64,000 nucleotides of DNA, taken from positions 30,231,656 through 30,295,655 of the forward strand of contig CM119264.1 in assembly GCA_051294375.1 (NCBI GenBank), written 5' to 3'. Under the pieces are notes generated by a model. That model searched no databases, was not told where the DNA came from, and saw only the letters and a program-made list of their open reading frames with translations. Shown piece after piece: positions 35,976 through 47,516 of this stretch. The stretch comes from Paraspadella gotoi. Taxonomy: Eukaryota; Chaetognatha. The translations under genes were made by a program, and so were the position numbers. Positions within the stretch are counted from its first letter, which is position 1. Each line of letters begins with the position of its first letter.

Positions 35976-36034
35976 TTTCTGCCGCCTCAAAAAATGAATG
36001 AGAAAAAAAAAGTGTCATTTCTTTTTCTTATTCC

Positions 36035-36335
36035 GGGTGTGTTTTGCATGGCATGGCATGGCACACTTTCCCTTCCACCTATTTCCAATCACTTCGCTGG
36101 GGGTGTGTTTTGGCATGGCATGGCATGGCATTGTATGGCACACTTTCCCTTTCACCTATTTCCAATCACTTCGCTGGGGGTGTGTTTTGGCATGGCATGG
36201 CATGGCATTGCATGGCACACTTTCCCTTTCACCTATTTCCAATCACTTCGCTGAGGGTGTGCTTTGGCATGGCATGGAATTGTATGGCACACGTTCCCTT
36301 TCACCTATTTCCAATCACTTCGCTGGGGGTGTGAC
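36035..36335. repeat. ~77-bp minisatellite, four units
   Basis: The unit is GTGTGTTTTGGCATGGCATGG, ATTG(T/C)ATGGCACACTTTCCC and TTTCACCTATTTCCAATCACTTCGCTGGGG joined in order. CAC(T/G)TTCCC anchors fall at 36,063, 36,141, 36,218 and 36,290 (spacings 78, 77, 72). Nested inside each unit is a CATGG pentamer repeat of varying copy number. It is open in all three plus frames, which makes long but meaningless peptides. Confidence 0.9.
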
Positions 36336-36436
36336 CTTCACGCCCAACTCGAAATTTCAGCGTCGACGAGATTTTCTCCTTCGCGTTAACGATTTCCCAC
36401 CGAATGTGTTTTTCTTTTAGCGTCGTTACGAATTCA

Positions 36437-37632
36437 TCACTCTCTCTCTCTCTCTCTCNNNNNNNNNNNNNNNNNNNNNNNNNNNNNNNNNNNNNNNNNN
36501 NNNNNNNNNNNNNNNNNNNNNNNNNNNNNNNNNNNNNNNNNNNNNNNNNNNNNNNNNNNNNNNNNNNNNNNNNNNNNNNNNNNNNNNNNNNNNNNNNNNN
36601 NNNNNNNNNNNNNNNNNNNNNNNNNNNNNNNTTTTTATTCTCTTTTTTCCTCAAATACTTTTCCTCCCTTTTTCTTTCCTTTCCTCCCCTCTTTTTCCCC
36701 TTTTTCTCTTTTCCNNNNNNNNNNNNNNNNNNNNNNNNNNNNNNNNNNNNNNNNNNNNNNNNNNNNNNNNNNNNNNNNNNNNNNNNNNNNNNNNNNNNNN
36801 NNNNNNNNNNNNNNNNNNNNNNNNNNNNNNNNNNNNNNNNNNNNNNNNNNNNNNNNNNNNNNNNNNNNNNNNNNNNNNNNNNNNNNNNNNNNNNNNNNNN
36901 NNNNNNNNNNNNNNNNNNNNNNNNNNNNNNNNNNNNNNNNNNNNNNNNNNNNNNNNNNNNNNNNNNNNNNNNNNNNNNNNNNNNNNNNNNNNNNNNNNNN
37001 NNNNNNNNNNNNNNNNNNNNNNNNNNNNNNNNNNNNNNNNNNNNNNNNNNNNNNNNNNNNNNNNNNNNNNNNNNNNNNNNNNNNNNNNNNNNNNNNNNNN
37101 NNNNNNNNNNNNNNNNNNNNNNNNNNNNNNNNNNNNNNNNNNNNNNNNNNNNNNNNNNNNNNNNNNNNNNNNNNNNNNNNNNNNNNNNNNNNNNNNNNNN
37201 NNNNNNNNNNNNNNNNNNNNNNNNNNNNNNNNNNNNNNNNNNNNNNNNNNNNNNNNNNNNNNNNNNNNNNNNNNNNNNNNNNNNNNNNNNNNNNNNNNNN
37301 NNNNNNNNNNNNNNNNNNNNNNNNNNNNNNNNNNNNNNNNNNNNNNNNNNNNNNNNNNNNNNNNNNNNNNNNNNNNNNNNNNNNNNNNNNNNNNNNNNNN
37401 NNNNNNNNNNNNNNNNNNNNNNNNNNNNNNNNNNNNNNNNNNNNNNNNNNNNNNNNNNNNNNNNNNNNNNNNNNNNNNNNNNNNNNNNNNNNNNNNNNNN
37501 NNNNNNNNNNNNNNNNNNNNNNNNNNNNNNNNNNNNNNNNNNNNNNNNNNNNNNNNNNNNNNNNNNNNNNNNNNNNNNNNNNNNNNNNNGAGAGAGAGAG
37601 AGAGAGAGAGCGAGCGAGAGAGAGAGAGAAAG
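36437..37632. other. (TC)n / gap / C-T-rich / gap / (GA)n block
   Basis: (TC)n at 36,437-36,458, N at 36,459-36,631, 83 bases of T/C-rich sequence, N at 36,715-37,589, then (GA)n at 37,590-37,632. The strand of the dinucleotide flips from TC to GA across the gaps. Confidence 0.95.
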
Positions 37633-37639
37633 AGGTAAA

Positions 37640-38390
37640 CCGTAAACGACTTTTTTCATCATTTTCGAAAAATTTGCGACTTCTATTTTGCATTCGCAAT
37701 TTTCCTTTTCTCGTTTTTTTGTGACAATTTATTTTTATCAGTTCAGCTTCAATCCTTTTTTCACTTCTTTCTTTTATTCTGTCATTTTTTTTATCACAGT
37801 TTCTGTCACAAACGCGTGGGATCGTCTTTCCGGTCCCTTCTCGCTTTGATCACCTTAATTGCATTCGACGTCTCACCGTCTCACCGTCTCACCGATTCAC
37901 CATCTTACTCGTTCACAGACCCCGTGAGACCGGGGTTTGTGTCACATTCCTTTGCCCAAATAATTAATTTCTTAACCTTAGTACAACTGTTATATCTTCG
38001 TATTTCCTCGTATTAGTTAGGATTTGTTAGGCTTTGCTGATAATTAGTACGAGCATTATCCGTTATATATTATAAAGTAAAGTAAAGTCATTTCTGTATT
38101 AAGAATAATTCTGTATAATAAGTTCTGTAAAGTAAGTTCTTTATAAAGTAAGTTTCTTTCTTTCCTCCATTAAATTATTAACACTTCCCAATTTAATTAT
38201 CAAGACACCTGATTTTACTTACCCATTTTTTGGATCAATTATTCTAGTTTATTTTTTAGTTTCAGCGCAGTCAAATTACTTGATGGTACAAAACTGGATG
38301 ATACAGAACTGGATGGTGCTAAACTGTGAAGGTACAAAAATGCGAAGGTACAAAACTCCCCTGACACTTTTCACATGAAACCTCATTCTT
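37640..38390. repeat. Short tandem words in otherwise AT-rich DNA
   Basis: TCTCACCG is repeated at 37,870-37,900. AAAGTAAG/TTCTGTA words recur at 38,075-38,160. GGTACAAAACTGGATGATAC-like units run at about 38,283-38,357. No gene is seen. Confidence 0.6.
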
Positions 38391-39345
38391 TTCACTCTTA
38401 ATACAACCCTCACATAAACTCCTGATATAATACTTCACTTCCAACTCCAACCTTCACCCCAAACTAGATCGATCACTCCCCCCCCACGTGGTTCGCCCAG
38501 CATTTGCCCGGGCCCCACCCCCGTCTCCACCACGCCCCACCTTAGACCAGTCTGAAGGGTCAACCAGCGGGCGAGCCAGCGTGGAAAAGTTCATCGATCA
38601 TCACTCCCTTAGATTTCCTAAGTGATCTTTTGACCAAATATCTGATCTTTAAAACTCGCTTTGCCATTTCTATTAAACGTTGAATTTCGTTTTTTTGTCT
38701 TAGTACGGAATTTATTATTTTCATTGCGGTCTTGGCGATGCAAATTGAAGTCGGTTTTTGAATTGCTGGTTTGGTTTACCACGTCGGACAGGGACATTAT
38801 AAAGTCTCAAAGGGGTCAGAAACAACTTTAATTTTGTTTATTAAAACTGATATTTTTTAATAATCAAATCAACAGCCTTTCTTCGCCTAAGTGTCTTGTT
38901 GAACATAAGGTTATTTTTTATTAATTTTGTAGAAATGCAAAGTTTGAATAACAGTGGCATTAAGTTGGCGAAAGTGAATATTCAGAATGAAAATGAGCAC
39001 TTTAGCAGAATTTTCCTTAGAGTTCAGCCAGTTATAAGGTTGTCGGGATAATTTTGGGGATCTATGCGCAAATTTTAATCTTCAAAAGGCATGTCAATGG
39101 CTGGGTCGTGGTGTCTGAGACATAACCCCTGTTGCGGTTTTTTTTGCCCGCGGGTTGGGTGGGTCCGTTTTGAAGGGGAGGAAAGAATCGGACTTTGCAG
39201 TAGAGCAGTTTATGTTAGGAATGTGAGACCGTAAATTTTTATTTTCCTATATAGATTAACAAAGAAGGTTAGCGGAAGGCGACCGAAACCGAGAGGAGAG
39301 AAAAGGAAGTGGAGATGGAGTCACCGATAGGCCGGGCTTGAGAAG
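38391..39345. other. Mixed sequence, nothing recognised
   Basis: It includes a GC-rich CCCCACGTGG stretch near 38,475-38,590. No repeat family or gene is identified. Confidence 0.5.
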
Positions 39346-39349
39346 TAAC

Positions 39350-39458
39350 TAGAGAGAGAGAGAGAGAGAGATAGAGGACGTCAGAGAGAAAGAGAGAGAG
39401 AGAGAGAGAATAAGAGATGCGTAACTATCAGTCCGTCATGCTCGTTTTTGACTATCAG

Positions 39459-39506
<48 letters not shown>

Positions 39507-41115
39507 CGAGAGAGAGAGAGAGAGGAGAAAAAAACTCTTAAAAGGACTCAAGATCGAGAGCCAGAGCCCGTAACTATCAAAGAATATTAAATGGAAAAAC
39601 GCCGCGGAAGGAAAAACCGATGAAATCATGGCGATAACGACGAATTATTGATGTAATAGTAATTTGAATTGAGGTATACTATTGATTGATGTAATAGTAT
39701 TATGTGATGTGAATAGGAACCTTGATTATTGATTCGATGATAACCATTATTGATGCGCATGATAGTCATTCACTGTGCGTGTGGATGATAGCCGATTCAC
39801 TGATGCTATGATAGTCAATAACAAAAACAAAGACAAATGCGGTATGAAGTGAAAAGAGAGAGAGAAAGAGAGAGAGAGAAGAGGAGGATAGAGAGAGAGG
39901 AAGAGGAGGAGAGAGGGAGGAGAAGGAGATGAGACCGAGAGAGAATGACGACAGAATCTCCGGCATGAAAAATATGGGATTTGTATGTCAGATAACACTA
40001 TAATTAAGCGCGGGTTTAGGCTGGAGGAATACATGGCAATAATATAAAATTAATGGTTTATGGAATAGGATAAAAAAAATAGAGATCAAAAAGAAATCTT
40101 TCTCAAAAAACAAACGAATGATAAGCGAACTTGGAGAGATAAATGAGATAAATGGAGCAAACGCGGGGACATTTTTTAAATATTTTAATTATTGCATTAT
40201 TTTTAGAAAGATTTAATAAGGTTTTATACAGGGTTTAGATCAGAGGCACAGAGTATATGAGAAATCATGGAGAGAGGTGGGACGAGATGAGACAAACAAT
40301 AACAGGAGAATTCCAGAGTTGAGAAGGAGAGGAGATGTAGAGGAACGACCGTCCAGATAAGATGTCCAGATAAAAAAAACACCGAGTCCCGGCTGCAGGA
40401 GAGAAAGAGAGGAGGAAAACGAGCCGGGTATAATATATTATTCTCATGACGAGGTAAATAAAATAGAAGAGAGAAAGCAGATAGAAGCTTCCCATTTAAA
40501 GCCCCCATTTTAACTCGTCCAAGAATCAACAGTCACCACTAATAGCGCCCTCTTTGAAAAATATACTATATTAATTAAATTAGGCACGGACCTAGCGTCA
40601 TCGTGAGCCTATATTCCTTCCACTCATTGAAAAATGGAGTTTTTTTATGAATTTACGACGGTAAACATAATAAATTTAAACAAAATAAGTAGCAAACTAC
40701 TTGCGATTAAATGTTAAACCGCCGACTGTTCTTCATAAATAAAATGATATGACCTGATATTAAAATTATAATAAAAAATTAATACATTAAATTGGAGGCT
40801 TTAAAAATGCACCCCCGTGAAAGGGAAACTGACAAGATGGACGATTTAGTAAAAGTTTTTTTGTAAAAAAAAAGGAAAGAGAGAGAGAGGAGAGAGGAGA
40901 GAGAGATAAGAGGAGAGAGAGAAGAGACAGAGGGGGAGAAGAGAAGAAGGGGATCATGGACAGACCTGCAGGAAGAGCAATACAACGGAACAAGGGTTAG
41001 CCGAGTAAAGGGGCTCTTTTTAGACAAATCACCCGACAAAGAACGCACGTGAACGGAGAAAAAGAGAGAGAGAGAGCGACATATATTTTACAAACGGAGA
41101 AAGAGAGAGAGACAT
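39350..41115. repeat. Scattered (GA)n arrays in mixed sequence
   Basis: GA arrays lie at about 39,350-39,410, 39,462-39,530, 39,855-39,950, 40,878-40,945 and 41,060-41,115. Between them the sequence is mixed, with repeated ATTGATGTAATAGTA words at 39,647-39,700. No recognised gene. Confidence 0.7.
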
Positions 41116-41818
41116 AGCGACATATAGGGGGGAGATTATTAACAGCACACGTCCTTTCGTTTTTGTAAAATAAATTACATCAAACAACCCTATTTCTATT
41201 CGTTTTTCAATATGTTATTATCGCCCTTAAGTTTCTTTTCTATCTATCGCATGTTTATATTTTTTTTTTAAAGACTTCTTGAGGATATGAAGAGCCATAT
41301 ATAAATTTTTCGAACTCCCTATGATATCGACACTTTCAAGGAAGCTCGAGCAGGTTGCATTGCAAAAAGCGTGCACCGATACAGCTAAATTCGGGGAGTA
41401 TATTACAAGATCCATAGCCGAGAAGAGACAACGGAGGGGGCTTTGCCGCCTGGCTAGATAAACCCAGACGGGGAAAGAAGAAAGAGAGGAGAGAGAGACA
41501 GTCCCCGGAGAGAGAGAGGAGAAGTGAGAAGAAACAAAGATAAAGGTATCGAAACGACCGGTCTCGGACATCCAAACAAATTCTGGAGCAATCAGAGATC
41601 GTTTCATAGTGTTTCTCGCGGTGCCATGCTTCCACGTCTTCCCGATGGGGCGGCAGTGGGGGTCGGACTAAGCGACTGACGCAGCGAGGGCTTGGATACG
41701 AGGAAGCTTTTCCAAGAATATAACCCTCTTGATTGTGCAGGTTATTAAAAAAGGAGGATACAAAAGTTAAGTAATGGTAGTGCATATATCTTACCGGAGG
41801 AGCGTGGGAGAACAGGTG

Positions 41819-41866
41819 ATGGATCCCGAAGAGGGTAAAAGTAAGAAGAGGAAGAATGAGCCTAAG
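41819..41866 (+). CDS. Weak candidate first coding exon (basic peptide)
   Basis: An ATG at 41,819 opens 16 codons, MDPEEGKSKKRKNEPK, ending exactly at AAG|GTAAGT, a consensus 5' splice site. The KSKKRK stretch would suit a nuclear localisation signal. I found no convincing acceptor for the next exon and no homology, so this could be chance. The 182-codon ATG frame on the opposite strand (41,336-41,881) overlaps it and is hydrophobic and unrecognised. Confidence 0.15.
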
Positions 41867-41905
41867 GTAAGTTCGGTTCATTGAGTACGAACCAATCTTG
41901 CGCGG

Positions 41906-42145
41906 ATGGAGGACCTTCTAGAGATCGAAAGAGAAGAGGTCAGGAAAAAATTATGGGGCAGTCTCGTCTCGTCTCTCCTATGTATCTCTTATCTCTCAGT
42001 CCGTGCCTTGAAGATCCAGGTAGCTCGAGTTGCGTTAAAGAAGAAATTCTGGATGAAAAAACAATATTATGTTGACAAGCAGCTGAAGGAAGGGCTCTTA
42101 CTATCAGAGACGAAACATGTCGCTTATTTTTGGTTTCAATTTTAA
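41906..42145 (+). CDS. Unrecognised 79-codon open frame, possibly transposase N-terminus
   Basis: It starts at ATG (41,906) after an in-frame stop and ends at TAA (42,143-42,145). The layout is an acidic helix (MEDLLEIEREEV), a hydrophobic segment (about residues 17-33), then a basic KKKFWMKK stretch (about 47-54). That order loosely recalls the N-terminus of PIF/Harbinger (HARBI1-like) transposases. The next expected motif is absent, so this is a weak structural resemblance. A possible donor CAG|GTAGCT lies inside it. Confidence 0.15.
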   Translation: MEDLLEIEREEVRKKLWGSLVSSLLCISYLSVRALKIQVARVALKKKFWMKKQYYVDKQLKEGLLLSETKHVAYFWFQF

Positions 42146-42949
42146 CCGTTGTTTTTACAAATAATAAGAAAAAACGTTGTAACTAAACTTACACCGAACA
42201 ACGACCAAGATCGAGAGGAAATTACATATAGTCTCTTTTCTCGTTGGGAGAAACAGTGTACATGATGTGAGGGAGTACCGAACTCCGTCCCTGGCCGTTT
42301 TCGCAGTCCTCATGTCTAATTTTTTTGTAATTTCGCAGTAAGGGCGGACATTAATACAAGCATGAAACTTAGCACCTGGTCTTTAACGGTTTCTAAATAA
42401 AAAATTCTGCTTGCGTGAACGTGTTATTCTGTATTATATGGCATTATTTAAGATAGTACTTCGGTTAAGTATTTATAACTGCTAATGTTGCATGGATTGG
42501 AAAATGATTACATTTTTAAGTAATCGACCTAGAGAGTTCGAAATAAAGAACCTTAGGAAAAGCCATTCGATTTACATGTGAAATAGGCCGACGCACTGAA
42601 CATTTATGAATTAGATATGCATTAATATCAGCATGCTTGCGAATAGCACCGCCAGAGGGATAGAAAAATTGTGTAACGAGAGAGGGCAGAGCAAATGAAG
42701 TGGTATTACCGAAGCTGAGCAAATTAACACTCTGCCTTACAATTGCGAAAACAAGCTGTTTCCATTTATTTTTTTTTTTGCGAGAATAGGAATAATAATA
42801 TAAGGGCTTTTTGCTAAATTAAGATATATAATATAAAGTCAATTAAAAAAAAATATTTATTTGGATGTGTGGTGTATTGAGTGTGAAAACTCGTTGGTGG
42901 TCTCACGGAATTCTGCTGAGCTCAATCACACGTCTTACTATGGAGCTAC

Positions 42950-43078
42950 AGAAAGTTAGTATAAAGTGGGTCTATACATGCTTGGGTAGGCGAGGACTGT
43001 ATGAAATTTCTGCCCTGTCCTTAACTCTTACTATGGCTTCATTGAGTGTAGTGGTTACAGCTTGGGTAGTTTACTGAT
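42950..43078. repeat. GTGGTTACAGCTTGGGTAG repeat, proximal units
   Basis: Two diverged units sharing TGGGTAGGCGAGG.CTGTATGAAATTT and GGCTTCATTGAGTGTAGTGG with the array at 43.6-44.0 kb. The open frame here follows the repeat and is not a convincing gene. Confidence 0.6.
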
Positions 43079-43619
43079 GGATGAGGAGTCTCTGTAAATG
43101 AATATATTTTTTTAAAATCTGCACTAAAAAGTACAAATTATTAAAGGGAGGAACCCACCGGGGCTGTAACCTTTTACGAGCCGGTTTCAGAGTGTTAATG
43201 TGGATTACAGACATAGAATGGTAGTGCTCACTGAGGGCTGTAATGAGAATTTTGGATCTGCGTGTCGCACATAAATAACATCTTACTCCCCATTGTTTGG
43301 CTTTCATGAGAGTTCGCTGGAGTCTAAGATATCAGCGATATTTTTATAGCGTTTGTCCTGTCTATCTTGAATTTTTAAAAAGATTGTCTTTCTGTCTATT
43401 CAAATAAATATAGATATTAAAAGAGTTTCAAAGACGTAATATTTGTCCACGGTTAGCAGCAAATAAAAAAAAACAAAGAAATAATATATGTGGTTATCTA
43501 AAAAGAGGCTGGGGGAAGAAATTTAGGTGAAAGAACAAAAGAGAGAGGGAGAAGGCATGGCTGAAATGTAAGATATTTTCGGAATGGGCTGTCCACAGGT
43601 GCTCATTTACGGAATATTG

Positions 43620-43995
43620 TGAACTATGGCCTTCAGAGGGTGTAGAGGGATTACGCAGAAGCTCGGTCGCTCTCTGCTCTCTTCATCGTCTGCCGCTCGC
43701 AGAGGCGTCCGTTACTCGTATGGAAATTTTCTGCTGTCGCACGTGGGTCGTCTTCATCGTTAACGTGTCGAGATAGGCTGCTCTTCAGAGTGTAGGTGGT
43801 ACCAGCTGGGTTAGGCGGAGGGTCTGTATGAAAATTTTCTGGCTGTCGCACGCTTACTGACAATGGCGTTCAGAGTGTAAGTGGTTAACAGCTGGGGTAG
43901 CCGAGAGCTCGTATGTCACATTTCTTCTCGCTTGTCCCACCCTTAACGATGTATGGCTTCAGAGTGGTAGGTGGGTTACAGGCTGGGTATGCTCG
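43620..43995. repeat. ~100-bp tandem repeat, about four units
   Basis: Anchor words GGC(T/G)TTCAGAGTGTAGGTGG, TTACAGCTGGGTAG and GTATGAAAATTTTCTGGCTGTCGCACGC recur at roughly 100-base spacing with many small indels. The unit relates to 42,950-43,078. Confidence 0.7.
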
Positions 43996-44099
43996 CGGTC
44001 CTCTCTCGTCTCCTCTCTCTCTCTCCATTTTAAAACAGAGTCTCGCTTTTGTTGTCTGTTCGCTCACGTCGGAGCGAAAAGGAATTGAAAATCTTGGGA

Positions 44100-44960
44100 G
44101 GAGAAATCCCCGAGGATTCTAACATTTCTTACGAGAAGAAGAAGATGAAGAAGAAGAAGGGAGAAGAGGGAAGAAGAAAGAGAGGAACACCTGGATAAAG
44201 AATGCCGGATTTGAAATATTAATAGGGTGTGTGTAACGAGAGTGGACGTAAGAGAGAGTGTCGTTAAAGCAAAGCTGGGTGGGGGGTTGAGTTGTTGGGG
44301 AAGAAGTTACTCTTTTACCTCTTTCTTTGATTCAATGTGTCATCATATCGAGGGTGTACCTGATATAAATGTTACTTAGTCAGTCTGGTGCGGTTATGGG
44401 TAAGCGCCAATTTACTGCAGCAACAAAATTAAAAAGATTGTGGTAATTATGACAAGAGGTGCGCATTTGTTGTTTATTTAGTAAAATTTTCCTCCGGTCG
44501 AGTCTTAGTACCACGTTTACTTCCAAGTGTATGGATCTTGGGAAGTTTATTTGAAAATTTAGCGCTCTCACATTAGCCAGATTTGAGTAGTTAGGTGGTA
44601 TACAAAAAATCATGTGTCAGCTCCGGGTAACCGTAAATTTTTTACAAATTGCAAGAGGACTCAATTCTGCTAAATAAATCGAGAAAAAGATAAAAATAAA
44701 ATAAATAAATAAAATAATATCATTGAGTAAGAGAAGATACTGAAATAGTCCAGCCAACAAGGGATAATACCGATAGTTCAACGCGCGAACCTGGCGAAGT
44801 TTTCCTAAATAAAAAAAAAAAAAAAATATCTCAGGGCGAAACAAAAAGACATCGAATGATTTTTTCAAGCTTTTCGCTCTTCCTATTTTCTGTCTTAGCA
44901 GTAGGAGGTGAGTTGCCTGAAACGACCTTAGAAACTTACATCACCAGGTTTAAAAAAGCA
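44100..44960. other. Mixed sequence with a short GAA tract
   Basis: GAAGAAGAAGATGAAGAAG is at about 44,130-44,160; the rest is unique and unrecognised. A poly-A run lies near 44,812-44,826. Confidence 0.5.
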
Positions 44961-45029
44961 TTAATATTATCCCGATCTTAGTTTCTCTCGTCCTTATGGG
45001 GCTCTCGCTGTGTCTCTATTCTCCTTCAG

Positions 45030-45256
45030 ACCGTGTACGTCTCGTCTGCCGTCTTACACACCTTCTCAGTCCCTATTCTCTCCAGCGTATCGTGAGCTTT
45101 TCGACGCCCCTGATTCCTCCATCAAATATTCTACAAAGATTGCGCGTGGAATCGATCCACATGCGACTCTGAAAAAGGCCATTCACGTGGGAGTCTGGGA
45201 GTCTCCCCGGAAAATTCAACAAACTTACCCTGGCTTATCTCGTCAGATTTTGGCAG
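45030..45256 (+). CDS. Candidate internal coding exon, function unknown
   Basis: A pyrimidine-rich run (TCTCTATTCTCCTTCAG) ends at an AG (45,028-45,029), and 227 bases later GGCAG|GTGAGG is a strong donor. One plus frame stays open across the interval (and from 44,965), encoding a non-repetitive peptide of about 75 residues with segments such as YRELFDAP and KKAIHVGVWESPRKIQQTYP. The exon would start with one base of a split codon and end with one. I do not recognise the protein, and no flanking exon was identified. Confidence 0.22.
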
Positions 45257-45299
45257 GTGAGGGGGTTAAGATAGGGGCGTTGCATGGTAGCGATGAGTA

Positions 45300-47243
45300 G
45301 TAGGTTAAAAGTGAATATTGTGTGGAAATCGTGATGCTTGGGGGTGAATTGAGAGGCAGCTGCCTTACAGTAAGTCAATGAAAAAATAGGTCATAATTTT
45401 CTGAGAGAGGGACAAGTGCTTCCAAGTTCTAAGTCGGTTATTTACTAAATACTTGAATAACTATGATGACTGAAATAACACTGGAAGAGAACGAAGAATA
45501 ATTATACTAGAGATCAACAGGAAACAGTAACGAAAAGCAACTATAGCACAACAACAACGAAAGAAGTAACCTTCTTGCTGCGAAAAGAACAAACTTGAGA
45601 AAGATATCCGTCGAGTCCAGCTGAGAGACCGATTAAAGTAGATCAAAAAGAAATAATGCTAACAACATGATGTTTTAAATTTTTTTTGTTTTCGGAATAA
45701 TTTCTTTTTTTTAATACTCATTATCGGAAATCTTTTCTCTTTTTGTTGACTGCTGGGGCTGACGAAGCATTCAGCATTTCTGGCAGTTTCGAGTGCTGCA
45801 ATTCTGCAGTCAGATTTTGGCAGCCAAGGCAATAAGCGATCGAATTAAAAATCGGAATACGGAAAAAGATGCAGCGAAAGAGTCTTTGGCGCCGAAAAAA
45901 AGGTGGCGCGAGCATTAGGTAAAGTATTTACCCGACGTCGCCGGGAGGGAAACGGCCAGCAGAGCCGCGCAGCGGTGGATTTCGTCTTTGGCGCGGCGAT
46001 GGGGATAGCTGATAATGTTATATGGGACTGAGGCAGTGAGATATCTTTTGTTATTATAGTTATATTTATAATTTTATATAATTTTCTGGTCTCCTCACGA
46101 CGCAAGAAATAATTACTATTACATTTTCCAGAAATGGTTCAACTAGCTTCGTCTCACGAGACAAAGATAACTGTCGACCTAGTACTATAATTTCTTGAGA
46201 TTAAATTTGATGCTTTTATGCTCTAAATTGGCTGAGGTTCATCCTAGTCACACTACTTAACTAATCTGGCTAAGCTGATCGGTTATGTCTGGCTCTTGGG
46301 GACTCTAATACGGTTCTCAAATGCAAAAATCAGCGTTCTGATCGGCTCCTTCAACGATCAGAGATTTTTACTCAGGTTTTTTTGTATAAATAATTGATCT
46401 TAAATATCCAATTAAGAATCCCTTGTTTATGCCCTTTTTAAAGAGAATGACTCCTAATGATCTCGCGACGAACGGAGAGAGGCCTAGAACTCCCCCCTGC
46501 GCGCGAAATAAAAAAAAAGGGACAATAAAAGATGAAAGGAAAGATGGACGTCAACTGGAGAGGCAGCAATTTCCATAACTCGGGAGGGAAAGAGCCAGAG
46601 GAGAGTAGGGATTGCACTCTCAGTAGAGATGAGATGTAATGAAAAGATTGTATCTCAATGTAACCGAAGCGTGGTCGGGCGTTTTTATGTCAAAATGGAA
46701 ATGCAAAAGATTTTTTTCAAAAAATCGGGGAAAGTGGGATATCAAGTGGACTGTTGACTAAAGTTAAAATCGCTGGAACAAACCCAGTTATTTCTGACCA
46801 AAGTTACATCCTGACATCAAAAATTAGCAAAGCTGCACGATTGTGAAAGATTGATATAGAATGCGTGAGTGAATACTTTTTTTTTAGTTTATTTTTTTGT
46901 TAAATTATATCAGCCTCGCCAGTGGCAGCCCTTATGCTGTCGATTTCAACTCATTGAAAAACTGGTATAAGAAATGGTAGGAACTAGAAGGGCATTACGT
47001 AACGATAGCCAAGAATTTAAGAAACCTGTGTTCCTTGGCCGCCAGACCAGAGACCAAGAAACCCCGCTGTCCATCAGAAAGGATAGTGTTGGGAACGCAT
47101 AGTGTAAAAGAAAATCGATTTGTTAAGAATAGATGGTTCATTGTTACAGCACAGCTCGGGTAACAGTGGTCCCGTGCACATGTGTCCACGGACATATACA
47201 TAGTACAAAAAAATGAGAATAGAAAGTAGGAAGAAACTAGAAT
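45300..47243. other. Mixed to AT-rich sequence, no recognised gene
   Basis: Short frames only. A GCGCCG patch lies near 45,880-46,010. Nothing matches the repeat families found elsewhere in the window. Confidence 0.5.
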
Positions 47244-47268
47244 NNNNNNNNNNNNNNNNNNNNNNNNN
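47244..47268. other. 25-N gap
   Basis: Placeholder-sized gap. No duplication of one flank in the other was seen here, unlike at the other 25-N gaps. Confidence 0.95.
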
Positions 47269-47405
47269 ATCTAATGTCGCAATGACGTTGAGAAAAAAAT
47301 GAGAAATGAAAAATGAATGACGAGAGTAAACAAAACAGAAAACAGAAAACAGAAAACAAAAGAGGAAAGAAGCGAAAGGAAATGAAGAAAACGCGTCAAA
47401 GAATG

Positions 47406-47516
47406 GAGGATGATGACGATGATGACGACGACGAAGAAGACGACCCTGACGATGTCGATGACGACGATGATGATGACGATGATGATGACGATGATGATGA
47501 AGACGATGACGATTTA
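47406..47516. repeat. GAT/GAC/GAA triplet array
   Basis: Imperfect GAY/GAA triplets encode poly-Asp/Glu in the plus frame beginning at ATG 47,313. The frame is best explained as a microsatellite translation. Confidence 0.85.
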
